Shown: positions 17,394-25,991, numbered from the stretch's first letter. The stretch is DNA of 64,000 bases from Carboxydothermus islandicus (GCF_001950325.1 NZ_BDJL01000003.1:1-64000), one strand, 5' to 3'. Notes: generated by a model not told the origin, from the letters alone. Numbers and translations are program-made.

Positions 17394-19562
17394 CTAAATA
17401 AAACCTTCCAAGATGCTTTCCGGTTCATCGAGGATTAACCCCAGCTCATCATCGTAGCGACTGCCTACCACCAGTAAATTATCCTTGCGATAAATATGTC
17501 CCTGTTTTTGTAGCTTAAAAAATTGATTTAAGCTTATATTTACTAAATAGCCCATTGCCTCAAAATATTTATCTTGCTCGACTAACTCCTGATACTCCCC
17601 AAGATACCGCTCGGGCACCGCTTCTACGGAATTGAAAAGTTTGTAGAACCTATCTTCATTTTCTTCAAAGACAACGTAAGGATATAGGCTATCAAGTAGG
17701 GATTTCATGCTTTTTTCAACTTCTTTAAATAATTCTTCTTGTTTTTTTGTAAATCCTTGACCGTAAACTTTATCAATCATCTCCTGAATCTTTGCCTCAT
17801 AAAGAATATCCACTTCTTTTAATACTTCAATGCTTTTATTTACAAGGTCAGGGTAGTAAATATATTGGTCCTCCGAACTTCCTGTAGATAATACATATAC
17901 TTTAGAAATTCCTTTTTGGCCCTTTCGATTTACACGACCAAAACGCTGCAGGAGAGCATCCAAAGGTGCCGGCTCGGTAAACAGGACGTCATAATCTATA
18001 TCGAGGGATACCTCTACCACCTGGGTGGCTACCAGTAAATCAAGGTCCGATAGTTCCCGTTCAATAGCTTCCCGGTGCCGCTGCATAAACCGCCCGTGCA
18101 GTAATTTTTTCCGGAAAGGCATATCGGCAAAGAGTTGATACACTTCCTGGGCGCGCTTTACAGTATTTAAAATCACCAGGACTTTTTTACCTTTATTTAA
18201 GTACTCTTTAATCTTTTGCATAGAATTAAAGATATCGTAAGGTAAAACTTCTACTCTGTGGCGGGTAAATCGGTTTAGTTCATCAGAGGTCAATGTTACT
18301 TCCTGCGATATTGCTAACTTTTCCTGAATAAGATTTTTTAAAAAAGTGGGGATTGTTGCAGACATTACCAAGGTGCGTACATTAAAGTGGTCCTGGAGGA
18401 ATTTTAAAGAAGTCAAAAGTAATGCTGTAGTCCTGGGGTCGTAAGCATGAATTTCATCAACAATTACTTTTGCTTCTAAAAGCTCTGCTAAATTCATTTC
18501 AAAGCCTTTTACCCCGAAAAAAGCTTTAATTAACTGAAAAGGTGTCATAATTTTTAAAGGTTTTAATATTTTCCGGTTTAAATCTTTCAGGTCGCGAATT
18601 CTCGTTAAGTCATCTTCCCCTAATTTTTTATAAAGATAATACTGAGCTTTTCCGTGCAGAAAGCCTACTTTTTCTTCCCCAAATTTTTCTTTTAATCGAT
18701 CATACATGGCATTGATGCTGGCAGTATAAGGTAAAATATAAAATACCCGGTCGCCTTCCCCGGGCTTTTGGTTGGCTTCACCCCAAAATAAAGCAGCTTC
18801 GGTTTTACCGGATCCGGTTGGGGCAGTAAGCATTAAACTTCCTTTAAATTCCCGACAAAACTTTTGGGTAGAGTATAGGTTGTGAAATTTATATACCCTT
18901 GATGGTGCGGGAAAATTTTCAATATAATCTTTTCCTGCCGACGCCAGATGGTCGGCAGCCATTAAAAACCCACGTCCTAATATTCCACGGATTTTTTCTT
19001 TAGCTTCTAATTTTTTCTCCATGCGTACATTCTTAATCATTTTTTTTAATGTTTTAAAAAGTAATTCATTATCTGCCAAATTGTCTTTTAAGTTAAATTC
19101 ATCACCAAACATTTCCTGGAATTTCCTTTTACCTTCTTCAAGAAAAGTAATTAGTTCCTTTTCTACCGGTTTAATTTCTTTTAGACGGTCATTATAAGTT
19201 TCCTCATCGAAGTATTTTTCCTGAAGCTCTCTTAGGTCTTTATGATGGGTAACAATCCACAAATGGATATCTTCTAAATCATTGTCATTATACGGCAGAA
19301 GATTTACAAAGTAGGTAGAAAGCAGTTCATGGCGATAGCCCCAGCGCTTTCCTTTGGGGTTTAATTGTTCTTGAAACCCCGTCGCTCCTTTACCAAAATC
19401 ATGAAGAAACACCGCCCAGAAAAGCTTTTGGAAAAAAAGGGGATCCCCGGCATACGCCGGGGCATTTTGGTAAATTTTCCTAAAACTCTTAAAAACTTTA
19501 AGCACTTTTTCGGTATGCTCTTTTAAACTTTCATCTGGCTTAGCAAAAATATTCTGGCTCAT
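17394..19562 (-). CDS. cas3: CRISPR helicase-nuclease Cas3
   Basis: Effector recruited to Cascade-bound DNA, which it unwinds and degrades. 722 residues. The N-terminal HD nuclease has His16 in LKEHTEKV and the HD pair at 54-55 in FLHDFGKGATGF. The superfamily 2 helicase has motif I LTAPTGSGKTEAALFWG, a DEIH-type motif II (IVDEIHAYD), motif III MSATIP and motif VI LLQRFGRVNRKG. The ATG at 19562 is preferred because it follows a GGGGTG site and gives MSQNIFAKPDESLKEH. It overlaps the cas5 end by 23 nt, consistent with translational coupling. Confidence 0.96.
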   Translation of the reverse strand: MSQNIFAKPDESLKEHTEKVLKVFKSFRKIYQNAPAYAGDPLFFQKLFWAVFLHDFGKGATGFQEQLNPKGKRWGYRHELLSTYFVNLLPYNDNDLEDIHLWIVTHHKDLRELQEKYFDEETYNDRLKEIKPVEKELITFLEEGKRKFQEMFGDEFNLKDNLADNELLFKTLKKMIKNVRMEKKLEAKEKIRGILGRGFLMAADHLASAGKDYIENFPAPSRVYKFHNLYSTQKFCREFKGSLMLTAPTGSGKTEAALFWGEANQKPGEGDRVFYILPYTASINAMYDRLKEKFGEEKVGFLHGKAQYYLYKKLGEDDLTRIRDLKDLNRKILKPLKIMTPFQLIKAFFGVKGFEMNLAELLEAKVIVDEIHAYDPRTTALLLTSLKFLQDHFNVRTLVMSATIPTFLKNLIQEKLAISQEVTLTSDELNRFTRHRVEVLPYDIFNSMQKIKEYLNKGKKVLVILNTVKRAQEVYQLFADMPFRKKLLHGRFMQRHREAIERELSDLDLLVATQVVEVSLDIDYDVLFTEPAPLDALLQRFGRVNRKGQKGISKVYVLSTGSSEDQYIYYPDLVNKSIEVLKEVDILYEAKIQEMIDKVYGQGFTKKQEELFKEVEKSMKSLLDSLYPYVVFEENEDRFYKLFNSVEAVPERYLGEYQELVEQDKYFEAMGYLVNISLNQFFKLQKQGHIYRKDNLLVVGSRYDDELGLILDEPESILEGFI

Positions 19563-20181
19563 ATAAAAACACCCCACAGCCCTCCGCAGGATCTAAATAA
19601 AGATTTTTTTCATCCCTTACCTGACACTCCCGGTCAATAATTATAAACTTCTCGGTTTTAAGCCTTTTGCGAGGATATCCACCATCAAAGATTACCGGCA
19701 GGGAAACAAGCGGCCCAACAGCTCCTTGGACTCCAGCCGGTACCAAGCAGCCTTTCAAGATAGTTTTGTCTACTTTAGCAAGTTCGATTTCATCGATACC
19801 CGCTACCCAGGCTAAATCTTGGCTTCGCCCTAAAAGCAGCTGATAAACAGGTTTTTTAAAGATCGACTGCATGTTTAGATCCGTAAGATATAAGGTAAGT
19901 TCCGGTTCATAGAGAAATTCCCGCCGCCAAACATTAGTTTTGAAAGAAAGTTTTTCGCCTATTTCATAAGCAGTTTCCAGGTCTACCGCCCGGGCTTGAT
20001 AGGTAAAATTATAACCAAGGCCAAAATCAACTCGCCGGATAATTTCCCCTGCGGCTGCAGAAATTAAGCCTAATACGGTAGAAAGGGGCGGTACCGTCAG
20101 GGTAGGTTGGTAGCCGCTGATAAATAGAGGGTAGCGAAAAGAAGCGGTTAATCCCTTTATCCTAATTTTCAAGGCTTTCAT
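19540..20181 (-). CDS. cas5: Cascade subunit Cas5 (Cas5t type)
   Basis: Caps the 5' handle of the crRNA in the I-B complex. 213 residues. The N-terminal RAMP strand and LTASFRYPLFISGYQPTLTV with PPLSTVLGLISAAAGE is the signature of the Tneap Cas5 (Cas5t). The usual glycine-rich loop segment GVQGAVGPLVSLPVIFDGG is near the end. The gene starts two nt after cas7 and overlaps cas3. Confidence 0.94.
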   Translation of the reverse strand: MKALKIRIKGLTASFRYPLFISGYQPTLTVPPLSTVLGLISAAAGEIIRRVDFGLGYNFTYQARAVDLETAYEIGEKLSFKTNVWRREFLYEPELTLYLTDLNMQSIFKKPVYQLLLGRSQDLAWVAGIDEIELAKVDKTILKGCLVPAGVQGAVGPLVSLPVIFDGGYPRKRLKTEKFIIIDRECQVRDEKNLYLDPAEGCGVFLYEPEYFC

Positions 20182-20183
20182 GC

Positions 20184-21179
20184 CTATCTCCCCAGATAAT
20201 AATTTTCCACTTCCCCGGCAAAGCGTTCGATCATTTGTTTTACAGTTCCTACCTCGATTCTGTTAAAGCCTTTGGCCGCCATCCGGTTTTTAAACTCCGT
20301 TAAATCCACTTCATCCATAAAGCCGTTAGCTTTGCCTAAATATACATTAGAAATTATGCTTTCCTGATAATCTAAAAGCACCTCTTCTAAATAATCAAGG
20401 TTGATGATGGGCTTGCCGTCTTTTTCGCCTGATAAGTTCATTAAAAGGTGGTTGCCGCCGTCTAAGATAAGGAGAGCTACAAATTTCGGTGATACATCGG
20501 TTAAATGCAGAGTTTGTTTGGCTCCCCCGAAAAGATAGGCTAAAGCTAATAAAACTTCTTTCGCCCGTTTAGCCCGCTCTTCGGCCACCAACACCGCTTC
20601 CCCGTTAATGACCGTAGCGTTGTATTCATTAGCCTTTTCCAAAAGTTCGGGGCTAATATTTTTAAAGCCGGTTTTATTTACCGTGGTAAAGCGACCAACG
20701 CTATCTAAATCTAAGGCAAAAATACCTTTTAAAACCGTGGAATAGAACTGATGCTCATAGGGAACAGGATCACCTTCGTGCCGGGCCATTACCCCAAAAT
20801 CATCTACAGGCTTAAAGGGCACTACCGATACCAACGGGGAACATTTAAGAGGTGATAACCGTGTGAATGTATCCTTTTTCTCAGCCCGCATGTAACCAAA
20901 AACATCATCGTCATAATACTTAAAGGGATTGTTTTCGGTAAAAGCCGTTTTTGATTCACGGGCAATCGGGGACATTGGCCAGTTAAATTTGTCTGCTAAA
21001 ACATCCCGCCACCAGTAGCGCCAAGCTTGGGCCGATACATAGGGATAAATATCCCGGCCTTTTCGAATGGTTTTAACCGCTATGGTGTTTTCCGTTCTTG
21101 CTCCTACATCGCTCCCGGCATTGTTTAAGGCCGAATGAGGAGCATCAATTAAAACAAATCCAAGGCAGTGCTTTCTCAT
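20184..21179 (-). CDS. cas7: Cascade backbone Cas7 (Cst2/DevR type)
   Basis: Forms the helical backbone that binds the crRNA spacer. 331 residues with the Cst2/DevR N-terminal block GFVLIDAPHSALNNAGSDVG then ARTENTIAVKTIRKGRDIYP, which includes the residues of the thumb region. ATG overlaps the cas8 stop (ATGA) and follows GAGGAGG. The Cas7 thumb inserts at every sixth guide position, which is relevant to the target pattern at 23307-23325. Confidence 0.94.
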   Translation of the reverse strand: MRKHCLGFVLIDAPHSALNNAGSDVGARTENTIAVKTIRKGRDIYPYVSAQAWRYWWRDVLADKFNWPMSPIARESKTAFTENNPFKYYDDDVFGYMRAEKKDTFTRLSPLKCSPLVSVVPFKPVDDFGVMARHEGDPVPYEHQFYSTVLKGIFALDLDSVGRFTTVNKTGFKNISPELLEKANEYNATVINGEAVLVAEERAKRAKEVLLALAYLFGGAKQTLHLTDVSPKFVALLILDGGNHLLMNLSGEKDGKPIINLDYLEEVLLDYQESIISNVYLGKANGFMDEVDLTEFKNRMAAKGFNRIEVGTVKQMIERFAGEVENYYLGR

Positions 21180-22501
21180 ACTTTTTCCTCCTCCTCAGTA
21201 AATTCTAAAGGTTTATCGGTAAGCCATCCCGATAAAGTTTCGTAGATTCTAAAAAGCAGTAGATCCCGGGTTTCTTTCCAGTTTTGCGGCCCTTCGGGAA
21301 AAAGGTCTTCCATATATTCATCTAAGGTAAATAATGGCGTTGAAACCCCTTTTTCAAAGCGTTTCCTGTAAATTATCCTTAATTGATTGCGAAATTCATC
21401 GTAACTATTGGCTTTTTCTAAAAGGAAAAGTCTTCTTGTATCATCTGTTTCTTTGATATACCTAGCAAGCTCGTCCCCCACGCGCTTAATTGTTTCAATG
21501 CGTTTTTCCATGTAGCCTCTCACCTCCTTTAAATATAGAGATAGAAATTCAAAATTGCCGGTGATAGTGCGAGTCTGAGGATTGACAAAGTAGGAAACAA
21601 TGCTTTTCTCGTTTAAAAGTTTGTTAAGGACTTCGTTGTTTAAATTTTTCTTTTCCTCTTCGGTAGCATTTTCGGCTCTCTTGCCGGTATAGCCTTTGGC
21701 TTTTAATTCCTGCCATTCCCGCCAGAAGCCTTTTCTTTTGGCCCGAACGATAAAATAGAAAACCTGGGCAGGAAGGTCGTAGATGGAAAGGTCGGGAGAT
21801 TGGTTGTAATTGGTAAAATTATAAATTCTAACGGCTATCGGTTCATCAAATAGGTCTGTAAGGTCCCGCACAATCTCTTCTGCGAGAAAAAATACAGCAT
21901 TTATGGGATTTTTAAATCCTTTATCATATATACCTGCTAGATCCCCCAGGGCAATTTGGCGTTTTACTTCATTAATACATTGGCGCACATAGATATAATT
22001 TAACTCCTCACTGGCGGAATGCACCAGCATAAACCGCCCTCCGCAGGAAAAAAGAACCAGGGGCATAAACTGAACAAGCATAGCACATAAGGCACAGTAA
22101 TTTTCTCCGGCCTCCGCCGCTGGAAAATGATTCCTCAAATCCCTGGTACCAGTAAGAGGTACATCCGTTTTGGTAAATTTTTTATAGGGTTCACGAACAC
22201 CACAGCCCGCACAGCCATTTCCGGTATTGAGAGGTTTAATATTTTGTTTTAAATCGGTCATAAATTCCAAATACTTATTTTCTTTTTCTTTAACCGATGG
22301 GTTAGTAAAAGGATTGTTGGGAAAAACCGAATACAGATTTTTCCGCCAGCGTTCGCTATTATAGAGTTTTACGGTAATTGAGATAATTTCATCCAAGTCA
22401 GCGAGTTTTAGAGCTTCCGGCGATTTTTTATCATTCCATGCCAAGACAGCCAGTAAACCTGCATCCACAAAAGGATTACCGGTAAAGGTAAAATAGCCCA
22501 C
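21176..22501 (-). CDS. Cascade large subunit Cas8b1 (Cst1, CXXC-CXXC)
   Basis: Large subunit of the Tneap I-B complex, responsible for PAM reading and Cas3 recruitment. 441 residues. It starts VGYFTFTGNPFVDAGLLAVL, the Cst1 N-terminal block, and has two zinc-type pairs, CAGCG (about residue 100) and CALC (about 140), as in the CXXC-CXXC (Cst1) family. Two GTG starts compete at 22507 and 22501. The second has the better 7-nt distance to AGGAGG and was chosen. Subtype assignment rests on Cst1, Cst2 and Cas5t together. Confidence 0.92.
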   Translation of the reverse strand: MGYFTFTGNPFVDAGLLAVLAWNDKKSPEALKLADLDEIISITVKLYNSERWRKNLYSVFPNNPFTNPSVKEKENKYLEFMTDLKQNIKPLNTGNGCAGCGVREPYKKFTKTDVPLTGTRDLRNHFPAAEAGENYCALCAMLVQFMPLVLFSCGGRFMLVHSASEELNYIYVRQCINEVKRQIALGDLAGIYDKGFKNPINAVFFLAEEIVRDLTDLFDEPIAVRIYNFTNYNQSPDLSIYDLPAQVFYFIVRAKRKGFWREWQELKAKGYTGKRAENATEEEKKNLNNEVLNKLLNEKSIVSYFVNPQTRTITGNFEFLSLYLKEVRGYMEKRIETIKRVGDELARYIKETDDTRRLFLLEKANSYDEFRNQLRIIYRKRFEKGVSTPLFTLDEYMEDLFPEGPQNWKETRDLLLFRIYETLSGWLTDKPLEFTEEEEKV

Positions 22502-22515
22502 ACTCACACCTCCTT

Positions 22516-23022
22516 TCAGGCGTAACAAAATTCAAAATAAGCACATTTTTTGCAAAGACTTAATTTTCTGATTTTTTCCGGTGGATACATTTCCTTTTTT
22601 AACTTAATTATTTCGGCAATTATTTGGGATAACTTTTTTTCCACTTCTTCGGTTAAAATCACTTCCTTTCGCTTCTTTTCTTTAGGAAATAACAGGATAC
22701 CTTTAACTGCGGAAAATCCTTTTCGTTTTAAATAATAAAGGTAGTAGTACAGCTGCCATAAATGAGCTTCTTCCATTTTTGATGATAATTTCACCTCACA
22801 AACCGCCCCGTCTTCTAAAAGATCAATTTTTACAGAACCTATTTCCAATTCTTTCTTAAAACGCCGATAGGACTCTTCGTGAATGAATCGACCAAGCTCT
22901 ACCCGGTCATGGGCCCTTTCCTGACGGATATTGCGAGCATATAGCCAGAGTTTTCGTGGACAAATTATGTAGTAATTTACCTCAAGCCCCCCAAGTTCAA
23001 TCTCATTTATATCATCCAACAT
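22516..23022 (-). CDS. cas4: CRISPR-associated nuclease Cas4
   Basis: RecB-type nuclease that trims prespacers and helps select the PAM. 168 residues. The start MLDDINEIELGGLEVNYYII leads into CPRKLW, the first cluster cysteine, and the end CKKCAYFEFCYA gives the other three, so a 4Fe-4S cluster is expected. Nuclease acidic residues lie in AVCEVKLSSK. ATG at 23022 follows GGTG; a longer reading into the upstream AT-rich region has no homology. It is the first gene of the operon, so the upstream 0.5 kb should hold the cas promoter. Confidence 0.94.
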   Translation of the reverse strand: MLDDINEIELGGLEVNYYIICPRKLWLYARNIRQERAHDRVELGRFIHEESYRRFKKELEIGSVKIDLLEDGAVCEVKLSSKMEEAHLWQLYYYLYYLKRKGFSAVKGILLFPKEKKRKEVILTEEVEKKLSQIIAEIIKLKKEMYPPEKIRKLSLCKKCAYFEFCYA

Positions 23023-23306
23023 ATTTTCACCTTTTAAAAAGATTGTTTTTTCAGCCATTTTTATATACCCAGGAAAAATATTAAAATTAGTCAACCAAAA
23101 AAAATTTTTTTCCAAAATATTTTACTCTTTTCGTAAAAGCCCTAAGAAATACCGATGGAAAAAATAGCGAAGCATTACCCCGCTAATAAAATAGTACCTT
23201 TTTCCCCAGCAATCACGGTCCTCGAGTCTTTTGGATTTTTTAAAATTTTAAAAGTTATTTTTCGATTAAAAGAACCTTTGGTAAACTTTTTAGTTCTCAT
23301 TTTACT

Positions 23307-23403
23307 TTAATAAGCACCCACCTCTTGGTTATATTAAGAACAAAAAAATAAAATAAGAAACCTATTTAACTAAATATTTACATTAGAAATAAAAATTTGT
23401 CAA
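23307..23403 (-). promoter_or_regulatory. Putative cas promoter with a Cascade target site
   Basis: On the minus strand, TTGACA (23398-23403) is followed after 17 nt by TAAATA. A second candidate -10, TAATAT, lies at 23331-23336. Immediately downstream of the latter is CCA (23326-23328), then AGAGGTGGGTGCTTATTAA (23325 down to 23307). This 19-mer equals the 5' end of the pseudo-spacer at 23441-23467 except at positions 6, 12 and 18. The site would cover the transcription start. Promoter boxes are weak; the match is exact as stated. Confidence 0.6.
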
Positions 23404-23414
23404 TACCTAAAAAA

Positions 23415-23500
23415 CCCCAATTTTGGTTCAATTAAAAAACTATAAGGGTAAATAATCACCCTCCTCTATTTCCATCCCATAATGGTTCGATTAAACTACA
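23415..23500 (-). ncRNA. Candidate crRNA-like regulatory RNA (CreR-type)
   Basis: Read on the minus strand, a degenerate repeat (23496-23468) starts GTTTAATCGAACC and ends ATGGGATGGAAAT, keeping the full 8-nt crRNA handle. Then follows a 27-nt pseudo-spacer (23467-23441) starting AGAGGAGGGTGATTATTTA, then a truncated repeat (23440-23415) reading GTTTTTTAATTGAACC and AAAATTGGGG, then TTTTTT. A promoter-like pair ends about seven nt before the predicted start at about 23500. Promoter, repeat, pseudo-spacer, partial repeat and T-run form a self-contained unit, as in published Cascade-guiding regulators. Its target lies in the putative cas promoter. Confidence 0.65.
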
Positions 23501-23506
23501 CTTTTA

Positions 23507-23536
23507 ATTTAATCAGATTTATAGGGCTACTGTCAA
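23507..23536 (-). promoter_or_regulatory. Promoter of the crRNA-like RNA
   Basis: TTGACA (23531-23536) and TTAAAT (23507-23512) with 18 nt spacing on the minus strand. Transcription would start near 23500, four nt before the degenerate repeat. Confidence 0.55.
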
Positions 23537-23611
23537 GAAAATCAAACCAAAACAGTTCTACAATCCTTAAAGAAAAAATAAGGATTTAACTGCCGCCAAA
23601 AAATTTTTTAA

Positions 23612-23712
23612 GTTACCCTCCTATACTGGTTTTTATTTAAAACGTTTGGCAGTTCGTATAACATTCTTGGAAAAAAATATATGTTTCCATTCCACCCTGG
23701 TTCTATTAAAAC
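23612..23712 (-). CRISPR. Solitary repeat pair with one spacer-like segment
   Basis: Minus strand: a near-complete repeat (23712-23683) starts GTTTTAATAGAACC and ends GTGGAATGGAAAC. Then follows a 39-nt spacer-like segment (23682-23644), then a poorly conserved repeat reading GTTTTAAATAAAAACCAGTA and TAGGAGGGT (23643-23615). The spacer length fits the main array. It may be a vestigial array or a second crRNA-like gene; I found no convincing target for it in the window. The frame 23608-23892 across it is not a gene. Confidence 0.5.
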
Positions 23713-23850
23713 GCACAGGTTGCATTTTAGAAATTGTATCTTTGGCCTTATGCAACAACCTTTTATCTTTATGGTCTGTGAGAAGCAGCAGCAGATTCCT
23801 TCCATGTTACTGACAGTTTTCAAGATAAAAATTGACAGTTTGGATAAAAA

Positions 23851-24010
23851 ACGATAGCCCAAACCACATCTTCGAGGCGAATCTCGCCACAAATTTTTCT
23901 ACCCTTATCCGTATTCCGGGAAAGGGCCATAACCTCATATCCGGCAGTAACAAAAGGTTTGGTCAATACCTGACAAATAAAACCAGTAGCACCGGTAATG
24001 ATGATGGTAA
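23851..24010 (-). pseudogene. N-terminal fragment of a TIGR01777-type nucleotide epimerase
   Basis: The minus strand reads TIIITGATGFICQVLTKPFV then TAGYEVMALSRNTDKGRK. This matches the NAD-binding start of SDR39U1/TIGR01777 epimerases (IIITGATGFIG... and ALSRNPEKGRK). The third glycine of the GxxGxxG motif is Cys. Sense is lost after about 50 residues and the start codon is gone. It abuts the segmental duplication at 24011. Confidence 0.6.
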
Positions 24011-24575
24011 ACTAAAGGTTGTTGACTTTATTTGCAATTTAACATTAGAATAAAAACAAAGCAAAAGGAGATGGTTTTATTGCCGTTCCGTATACTCCCA
24101 GAAAAAACAGTGTCGAGAGAATCTTTTGGCCCAGTTTAAATAAAACGAGACCAACCAGCAAGAAAAGTAGGATCCCACCGCCGTAAAGCTTTGCTATCCC
24201 TTCTGCCCAGTATAAAAAATAAAACGAAAAAGGCAGCATCAAAACCAGGCTTAAGATTAAATAGACAATCTTCTTTAAAATCATCCCGGCCAAAAGCAGC
24301 GCTGCCCCCACTAAAACCAGGGGCCAGCCAAAGATAGCCGCCATTAAGCTTGAAAAGATGTCCATCTCCCCACCACTTAAAAAAAATTTTGTCGGCAGGA
24401 GCCGACACAACGTACGTATAACTGTGGCCGGTAGTCAGTCGTTTTACGACTTACCACCATTTACTCCACCTGCTCTTTTAATATTTCCCCCGGAGGGATA
24501 GACGCAATTTTGCGCTGGTTTAAGAATTTGGCAAAAAGTCAGGTGAGTAAAAACACGCCAAACACCAGCCCCCAA
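24011..24575. repeat. Partial duplication of the 27.9-29.4 kb segment
   Basis: 24011-24092 matches 27939-28014 (the MntA leader, including the identical stretch AAAGGAGATGGTTTTATTGCCG). The sequence then jumps and 24093-24575 matches 28937-29422 (a small membrane-protein gene, an intergenic hairpin and the 3' end of the FtsX-type permease gene). The MntA and HepT genes are missing from this copy. The right end joins a truncated CRISPR repeat. Confidence 0.85.
24045..24365 (-). pseudogene. C-terminally altered copy of the 107-aa membrane protein
   Basis: Paralogue of the gene at 28890-29213. It begins MDIFSSLMAAIFGWPLVLVG with the same GGTGGGGAG-type ribosome binding site, and is near-identical up to FFLGVYG. 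It then reads through the duplication junction into AIKPSPFALFLF instead of the native LAYIAYLVLTQPK. At least three hydrophobic segments remain. It may still be translated, but its end is accidental and the copied permease end next to it is only a fragment. Confidence 0.7.
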
Positions 24576-24650
24576 TGGTTCTATTAAAACTTATCTTAGC
24601 TTTTACTTCGATAATTTTGCTGTATATGTTTCCAATGGTTCAAACCCCAT
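24571..24650 (-). CRISPR. Vestigial CRISPR array (two damaged repeats, one spacer)
   Basis: A truncated repeat at about 24572-24590 (on the plus strand CCAATGGTTCTATTAAAAC, its 5' half replaced by duplicated gene sequence) and a deleted repeat at about 24628-24646 (GTTTCCAATGGTTCAAACC) flank a 35-nt spacer (24591-24625). It directly adjoins a second CRISPR leader. The structure is what remains when an array contracts and loses its far side. Confidence 0.8.
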
Positions 24651-24771
24651 CATGGAAGCCTTAAAAAATAAGGCTTCCAGGGTGCGGAAATCTCAAAATC
24701 GTCGTCCTCCGATACTGCAAAAATACACGGGCAGCGACGACTTTTTATCCTTTTACCCTTATTATTCGCTC
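24647..24771 (-). promoter_or_regulatory. Second copy of the CRISPR leader
   Basis: It aligns over its whole length to 15980-16110. Shared blocks include AAGCCTTAAAAAATAAGG at the repeat-proximal palindrome, CTCCGATA, GGGCAGCGACGACTTTTT and TTATTATTCGCT. No cas genes lie behind it; the next gene upstream is the phosphodiester glycosidase. Confidence 0.85.
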
Positions 24772-24817
24772 CAAAATCCCTTCACCATCTTTTCCTATGG
24801 ATAATTTTTTCTTCGGC

Positions 24818-25888
24818 TTAATTCAACGAAATCACCAGGGCATTTGACAAAAGCCTCCCGGGTTTGGTTAGGTACTTGCCGTTTACATAAAGGCCGCTGG
24901 AAGCTCCCCCATCAAGATTCATGGCATAATAAGCTCCCAGTTTTTGCATTATTATGGCCCATTCTTTTATAGTTGCACTATTAACTGTTACCAGTAAAAG
25001 TTTCTTATTTTTGGTTACACCTATACCGCTTCTGGCAAAGGAACCATCTTTGATTTTATAATGGGTAAAATTTTCTTTAACCGGGTCGGCAATTATTTTT
25101 CCTTCTTTCACTAAATAAGGTCCTGCTTCCAATATGGCACTTGCTTTGCTCCAAAGAACGTTCTCGGGGTTTTCCGGCTCTATCTTTAGAGTTACGTTAC
25201 TGTTTACTAAATTCTCCGGAGGGCATAAATCGCCGGTATTTAAGACAAATCCTTGTGGGGGAATAGAAGTTTTACCGTAAACAATTTTAATAACCTTTTG
25301 CTTTTCAACGACAATATTATATCCATCAGAATACAAAACTTCTTTTCCTCCTTCCGGGGTAAACAATGTATATCCCCGCCAGCCGGGTATACGTACCGGA
25401 TTCAAAGTATGGACCGGGTAAATATACGGTAGCTCCGTCCCTTCTTCATCATAAGTTGAAAAAATCACACTTATATCCCATTTTACGTATCCAAATATTA
25501 CTTCATTACCAGGCAAAATACCTACCGAACAGCGTTCTCCATTACCTTTTCTAATTAATCGACCGTCAATCATTAAATTTCCGTAGGGTTCTTTATAAAC
25601 ATCATAAGCAGAAAAGAAGGTGCCATTTATACCAATAACTCCTTTTTTTCTTTTAACCATCGACTCCAGGCTTTCAACCTGACCAATTTGGTTTTTGGCC
25701 AATACCGTTTGCATTTTTAGTTTTTTCGTGTTTAAATCGACTATCACACCTTTAACGGTAAAATTTTTGTTATCAATTTTAAGTTTCTTTTCAAATACCT
25801 GATAACTATTCGCTCCTAAAGCTAACTGGGAAAGTAAAACAATGTTTAATATTAAAATTGCCACAACCGCTATTTTTCTTGTCACCAT
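24818..25888 (-). CDS. Secreted phosphodiester glycosidase family protein
   Basis: Belongs to the DUF2233/NAGPA-like phosphodiester glycosidase family, which in bacteria is linked to exopolysaccharide or cell-envelope sugars. 356 residues with an N-terminal signal peptide (IAVVAILILNIVLLSQLALG, then ANS). The core has GVIGINGTFFSAYDV, SGIGVTKNKKLLLVTV and the C-terminal family motif AYYAMNLDGGASSGLYVNGK. ATG follows GGAGGTCTAAA. It is monocistronic, with the relic CRISPR leader just downstream. The true substrate is unknown. Confidence 0.85.
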   Translation of the reverse strand: MVTRKIAVVAILILNIVLLSQLALGANSYQVFEKKLKIDNKNFTVKGVIVDLNTKKLKMQTVLAKNQIGQVESLESMVKRKKGVIGINGTFFSAYDVYKEPYGNLMIDGRLIRKGNGERCSVGILPGNEVIFGYVKWDISVIFSTYDEEGTELPYIYPVHTLNPVRIPGWRGYTLFTPEGGKEVLYSDGYNIVVEKQKVIKIVYGKTSIPPQGFVLNTGDLCPPENLVNSNVTLKIEPENPENVLWSKASAILEAGPYLVKEGKIIADPVKENFTHYKIKDGSFARSGIGVTKNKKLLLVTVNSATIKEWAIIMQKLGAYYAMNLDGGASSGLYVNGKYLTKPGRLLSNALVISLN

Positions 25889-25991
25889 TTTAGACCTCCA
25901 GCTCCGTTCGTAATTTGTCAGTTAAAATTCTGCACACCTTGAAAATCAAGCACTTTTCTTTATTACTGTGGGCAAATTGTCCCTACACCGT

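Noticed and set aside
23608-23892. 94-codon minus-strand frame
   Set aside because: Crosses a CRISPR-like repeat and ends in a gene fragment; no start site support.
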